Below the pieces are notes generated by a model that saw only the letters and a list, made by a program, of their open reading frames with translations, was not told the DNA's origin and ran no database searches. Shown here piece by piece: positions 59,716-64,000 of a stretch of 64,000 bases of DNA (positions are counted from its first letter, which is position 1; every line of letters starts with the position of its first letter). The DNA is from Azolla caroliniana (lineage: Eukaryota; Polypodiophyta): positions 4,154,001 to 4,218,000 of the forward strand of contig JBHGNT010000003.1 in NCBI GenBank assembly GCA_043228905.1. The letters run 5' to 3'. The position numbers and the translations under genes were made by a program.

Positions 59716-61825
59716 AAGACGAATTCCCTCTCGTTATGTTTTTTGGAAAAACCAGCATTCACCATTCCATCATTTGTTTTAGTTTTTGAAGTTATGGAGC
59801 ATATGAAGGAAAGGGGGACACCCCATAACATGATTCATGGATTGAGGAGACAAAGAAATTGTCGAGACTCTTGGAGCTCTTAAATCTTCTTTGCCAAGAG
59901 CCAACAAATATGTTTCAGGCACACATCAAATCCCATCACTTTAATGACATGCGTTTGAACTCTTCCCTAGGGCCATGGCCCATCCCTATAGAATAGTTCA
60001 TCACATGGTTCTGCAAAGCATAACAACAAGTCTTATCACCACAAAAACAATTGGTGCATCCAAAATCACAAGGTGCTCATTATTACACCATAAGAAACAT
60101 CTACCAAAAAATGGAAGGTTGCAAAATAAGGGAAAGATGATGAATACTACATGTTATCTACCTTGGCCCATGGTACCAAACAGTCATTATAAAGTACTAT
60201 CCTTAGCTACATAGGCATGGTGGAAAATGTGGCAACATTTTAAAATTTTGGGTCAAGAAAATAGTGTAGATAAACCACTTGGAGTCAAGCCTTGGATGAA
60301 CAAGAGTGAATACACATTGTATTGTAGATTTATCATAGGGGCATACTAAGCACATATCTTCAATTTATCATCCCTCTTCAATAATTGTGATTTGGTGCCC
60401 TACTCAACGTAACTTTTTTTCCTACATTCTATCTCCATGTTCTGGATTGTACACATGAGAATTTCTTTCTTTCTCACAATATATTCAATACTCACAAGGT
60501 GGTGAAACATGCTCCCTAAGAGAAAGGACAGGTTGGAAGAACTAGATAACCAATATATAGGTGCTGACCGATGAAAACACCGAGATGTTGATGTGGATCA
60601 ATATAAAGAGCCAAGTTATAAAGTACGAAAAGGTGAAAACTACCCCTGTTCCAACCCGTCCATGATACACCCGTTAAAAGTCTGATGGTACATCAATGAA
60701 AACCTTAAAATTACAATTTGCACTTACCAGATTTCCCCTCTTTTCATTGTCAATGGAGTTGTGCAACATTTCTAATTCCCCATACTCAAATTTCTATTTT
60801 ATTCTTGACAATTCATGCCTTTAGATAGATGTTCTATTTATTGCCATGGTTCTTAAAAGGTTATTCAAAAGATAACAAATTATGTGTTCTTATAGACGAG
60901 AAAAGGTAAATGTAGCATTTCTTGGTTGGGATGAAATAACATTTATACTCGAAAAAGACTTGAAAGAGCAACATTATCAATTTGTACGAGTGTACAATAG
61001 CTTGAAGGTTTTCATTGCTTAAATTTAAGTTCATGGGTACTCATCCTTGGATTCAAGTATGTTGGCAATCTCGTTTACATTTCCCAGCAGAAAATTTTGT
61101 TCCTTACAATAATGGTAGTTGTAAGCCTCCATTAACCGAAATGAGACGATGTGTTATGATCTTCAAGTCTACAAACATGGATGACAGGTTTATCTTAAGC
61201 TAGATAAAGTGAACAGTCAATAATTTCACAAATAAATTTGTGGATTTTCACCTCACATTAGAGGTTTCCCAACACTTCTCACATAATATATTAAAAAATG
61301 AGAAAGGTTATATGAATCTCTAGAATCTAGTCGTTCATGAGCTAGAGCTGTACCAATTATATTGGCAAAATACCTGTATTCAAGAATCTTGGTATTCTCT
61401 TTCACTGCATGCATGAGCCATAAAGGAGAAAAGAATGTTCTGAATGCTTAAATAACGCCAATTTCTTCATCATCTCTTTGACAAAATAGATGCTCTGCGG
61501 CACGTTAATACCATGGTCATTATCAAATGACTCACATGAAAGAAAGGTCTCAAAAAATGGTGTCATAGTTGAAGGGTGCATCTGCCTGTGGCTTCCATCG
61601 AAAGAATCAACTTGAAATGTGTTGGTCTCCTCAGCATGAATGGAAGCTATGTTGACCGGCTTTACACCTGGCTTTTTTGTATAAATGCAATACACATATT
61701 TGTGACTTTTTTGCATCTCCCCCTGAGAATGGGTTATAACATACTGCAGGACAAGGAGTTGCACATTGATTGTCCACGTGATAAATACACAAGAACCTTA
61801 AACAAATTAGACCTCACTTACATGC
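59716..61825. other. Spacer, includes 3' flank of the peptidase gene
   Basis: No recognisable gene. A 120-codon open frame on the minus strand (61764-61402) lies directly 3' of the peptidase stop codon and most likely falls in its 3' UTR; it has no family motif. Confidence 0.5.
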
Positions 61826-64000
61826 TTATATTCCCAACTCTTTGAATAGGCAGCCCACAGAGGGCTTTACTCCACTCTGACAAGCAACTAGAGACTCTCC
61901 ATTTGTACAGTCTTTAATTATGAGGGCAGGGTCCTTCCCACCTCCATGTTGGAGTAGACGTGTTCGAAGAATATAACCAGCATCCGGAGAAAGAGGATCT
62001 GCATCACACACTATATCCCAGATGTTTGCTGCAAAGCATCTCGCATATAAATAGCTATAATATCCTATAAACAAAAGAGTTACAAATGATCAGATTGTTA
62101 TTTTTTTTGGTTTGATGGGCTAATAAATGAATGAAAAAGTGCAGAAAACCCGAAAACCCAAGTCTTCAACGACTAATTGCCTAAATCTTAAGTCTTCAAT
62201 GACCATAAGCATTAGTTTCCTTCATACTAAGTAGAAACGGATGTCAGAAATACAGTCTATACTTTGCTAAGTAGCATTTTATGCTTCCCCTCTATCATTG
62301 TCAGACATTTATTAATTCATGAATTGGTCATGCTATCTGATTTAACACACCAGCACCATAAGTAACCAAATGGTTGAACCTTGTCTGCCAATGAGTTCCA
62401 TCCACATGTTTCCAACTACTATGTTTATGTTTCAATGAGGAAATGACAGAAGTAGTATCCTCAGCCATAAGAGGCTGCTCTGCAAAATAAGCTTGATCGA
62501 TCATCGCATATAAAACCTACAAATCAACAGCAAAATGTCATGAGCGAAATCTAACTAGAACAGAAAATACACACGGGGAAAAATATCTGGGCAGCCTTGG
62601 AAAAAGGTCTGATTCTACAAACGGACAAATTAGGAAAATTTTCAGAACATGATATTCTTCTAAGCGTGCTAATGGTGAAGATGATTCTCTTCCATCTTAA
62701 TGCTGCAGTGAAGTCCACATTCTAGTTTTACCATAACAACTTGCAACTCAGATGTGCAAACAAATACCATTAGTGACTGTACAATATATGAACTGTGAAA
62801 TGAACACCATAAATCAATGGAGATATGAAGAACAAGGCTTACATTATTCAAATAATCATTGAAAACATTTGTCAATAATGAAAGATAGATTTAATAACAG
62901 AATTTGATAAAAAATCGTTGTTTCATGAATTATCAACAAAATAGTTTTGCAATAGATTTAGCAGAGATTCAATGTACAAATATACGTAAAATAAAGAAAA
63001 CAAAAGCCCAAAGAAAATGAAAGTGAAAACAAAAAACAAAAGCAGCACCACCGAGAATATCACTCATAAAAGTGCTAGAAATGTGGCTTTCACCAATTAG
63101 CCTACTCCATCAAAAAGCATCGCTACCCACAATACCAATGCATAGAAGTGTAGAAAACAAATCCTTCATCATCCTGTCATCCCTTAGTGGAGTCCAATTT
63201 AATGATAATAGTTTAATAACATTAATATTTTAATTCAGGAATGCCTCTTCTATACAACAAACGGGAAAGCAACAAAGCCTGCACTAGCAAAGAAGTTAAG
63301 TCCTAGTCATCTCTTCCTCTTCCCAATCACTTCTACTAATGCTTGTCATCTCCTATTTTATGTTTCCGTCTAGTGGCAGTATTTCTCTTCCACTCACCTC
63401 CTGATGACTGTTCGAAGTATCTTATTCATGATGAGTGAACATACTTGCCTATACCTATGTAAATACAAACAAAAAGGTTCAGATTGCCTTTGCGTTCCCC
63501 CCAGGGCTGGCCACTATGGTGTAAGATCATATTAAGTTCACATCTGCCCATGCGCAAAGAAAGAAAGATATATTAACGTCTTTTAAGAGGCCAAAAAGGC
63601 CTATAAGACCAAACAATAAAAAAATAATAAGGCCACCCAAAAAAAATGTAACAGAAACTACCATAAACCAAACATAGGCATACAGATGTGGACATAAAAG
63701 AAAGTAGTTATCAAAGCATATCCAATGCCTTCGCATAGAAATATAGAGCACACCAATACTTACCGAAAGTTCTAAATTTATTGCAAAGATTTATTTGCCG
63801 ATAAAGGAATATCAAACGAAGAGTGTCAACATAACTATTAAAGAAAATTGACCAGATACCTGTCGTTGTAGCTCAGTTGCAACGAACATGTTCTTAGCTT
63901 TCTTCATTGATTCGACAAGCTGCAAAGGAATTTCTTCTCCAGTTGAATAGTGTTTGGCAAATCCTTTTAGTACACGATGATCCCATGCATAATACCTATA
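61826..64000 (-). CDS. MIP: Mitochondrial intermediate peptidase (M3 family), C-terminal part
   Basis: Three exons, read on the minus strand, with phase-consistent GT-AG junctions: 64000 (window edge) to 63860, 62516-62351 and 62064-61826. They give the last 181 residues or so. Landmarks: RYYAWDHRVLKGFAKHYSTG, MFVATELQRQ, DGTHWQTRFNHLVTYGAG, GYYSYLYARCFAANIWD, RLLQHGGGKDPA, and the end GVKPSVGCLFKELGI. These match the C-terminus of the plant mitochondrial intermediate peptidase, a zinc metallopeptidase that removes an octapeptide from imported precursors in the matrix. The Tyr-rich GAGYYSYLY loop helps form the active site in M3 enzymes. The HEXXH zinc motif lies upstream of this window, so catalytic integrity cannot be judged. 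The first visible intron (62517-63859) is about 1.34 kb and AT-rich. Confidence 0.9.

Noticed and set aside
61402-61764. 120-codon minus-strand open frame 3' of the peptidase gene
   Set aside because: No family motif, and its position fits the 3' UTR of the peptidase transcript.

Overview
This window is nuclear DNA from a land plant. It holds spliced genes with GT-AG introns, a chloroplast sulfolipid synthase, a plant-type RING-CH protein, a mitochondrial intermediate peptidase and several near-intronless PLS-type pentatricopeptide-repeat (PPR) genes. The spacers are AT-rich and full of decayed LINE, Ty1/copia and Ty3/gypsy pieces, microsatellites and a hAT-type MITE. The many PPR loci, and the wording of their repeats, suggest a seedless vascular plant. 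A fern is my best guess, but this is inference, not proof.

Layout. 1-2.7 kb: 3' part of a plant protein of unknown function ending in a CaaX-like motif. 2.8-6.5 kb: tandem repeats, a fold-back, and a GC-rich repeat array. 6.5-9.7 kb: complete 11-exon SQD2 gene with a recognisable promoter. 9.9-18.6 kb: tandem duplications, a LINE relic with its reverse-transcriptase core missing, and an unexplained GC-rich island. 18.6-21.25 kb: degenerate Ty1/copia element with 5' LTR and primer-binding site. 21.55-24.34 kb: PPR pseudogene. 24.3-37 kb: spacer with LINE fragments on the minus strand, duplicated Ty3/gypsy integrase debris and several local duplications. 37.75-40.5 kb: complete 7-exon RING-CH membrane protein gene. 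40.9-51.7 kb: spacer, a LINE with a second LINE nested in it, a three-copy repeat and a hAT MITE. 51.77-59.7 kb: three PPR genes (+, +, -). 61.8-64 kb: 3' end of a mitochondrial intermediate peptidase gene on the minus strand.

The genes do not form one pathway. Most of the recognised ones are organelle-directed by family: SQD2 makes sulfolipid in plastids, the peptidase matures mitochondrial precursors, and PPR proteins bind organelle RNA. Only the RING-CH protein and the unknown CaaX protein fall outside that theme. No new multi-gene system was found.

The most unusual signals are: two phosphate-response (P1BS) sites 39 bp apart or less upstream of SQD2; a four-copy CCACGTCA repeat array further upstream; a window-wide habit of short local tandem duplications (about 55-355 bp units), one of which breaks a PPR reading frame; and loss of the C-terminal E2/DYW domains in every PPR gene present.
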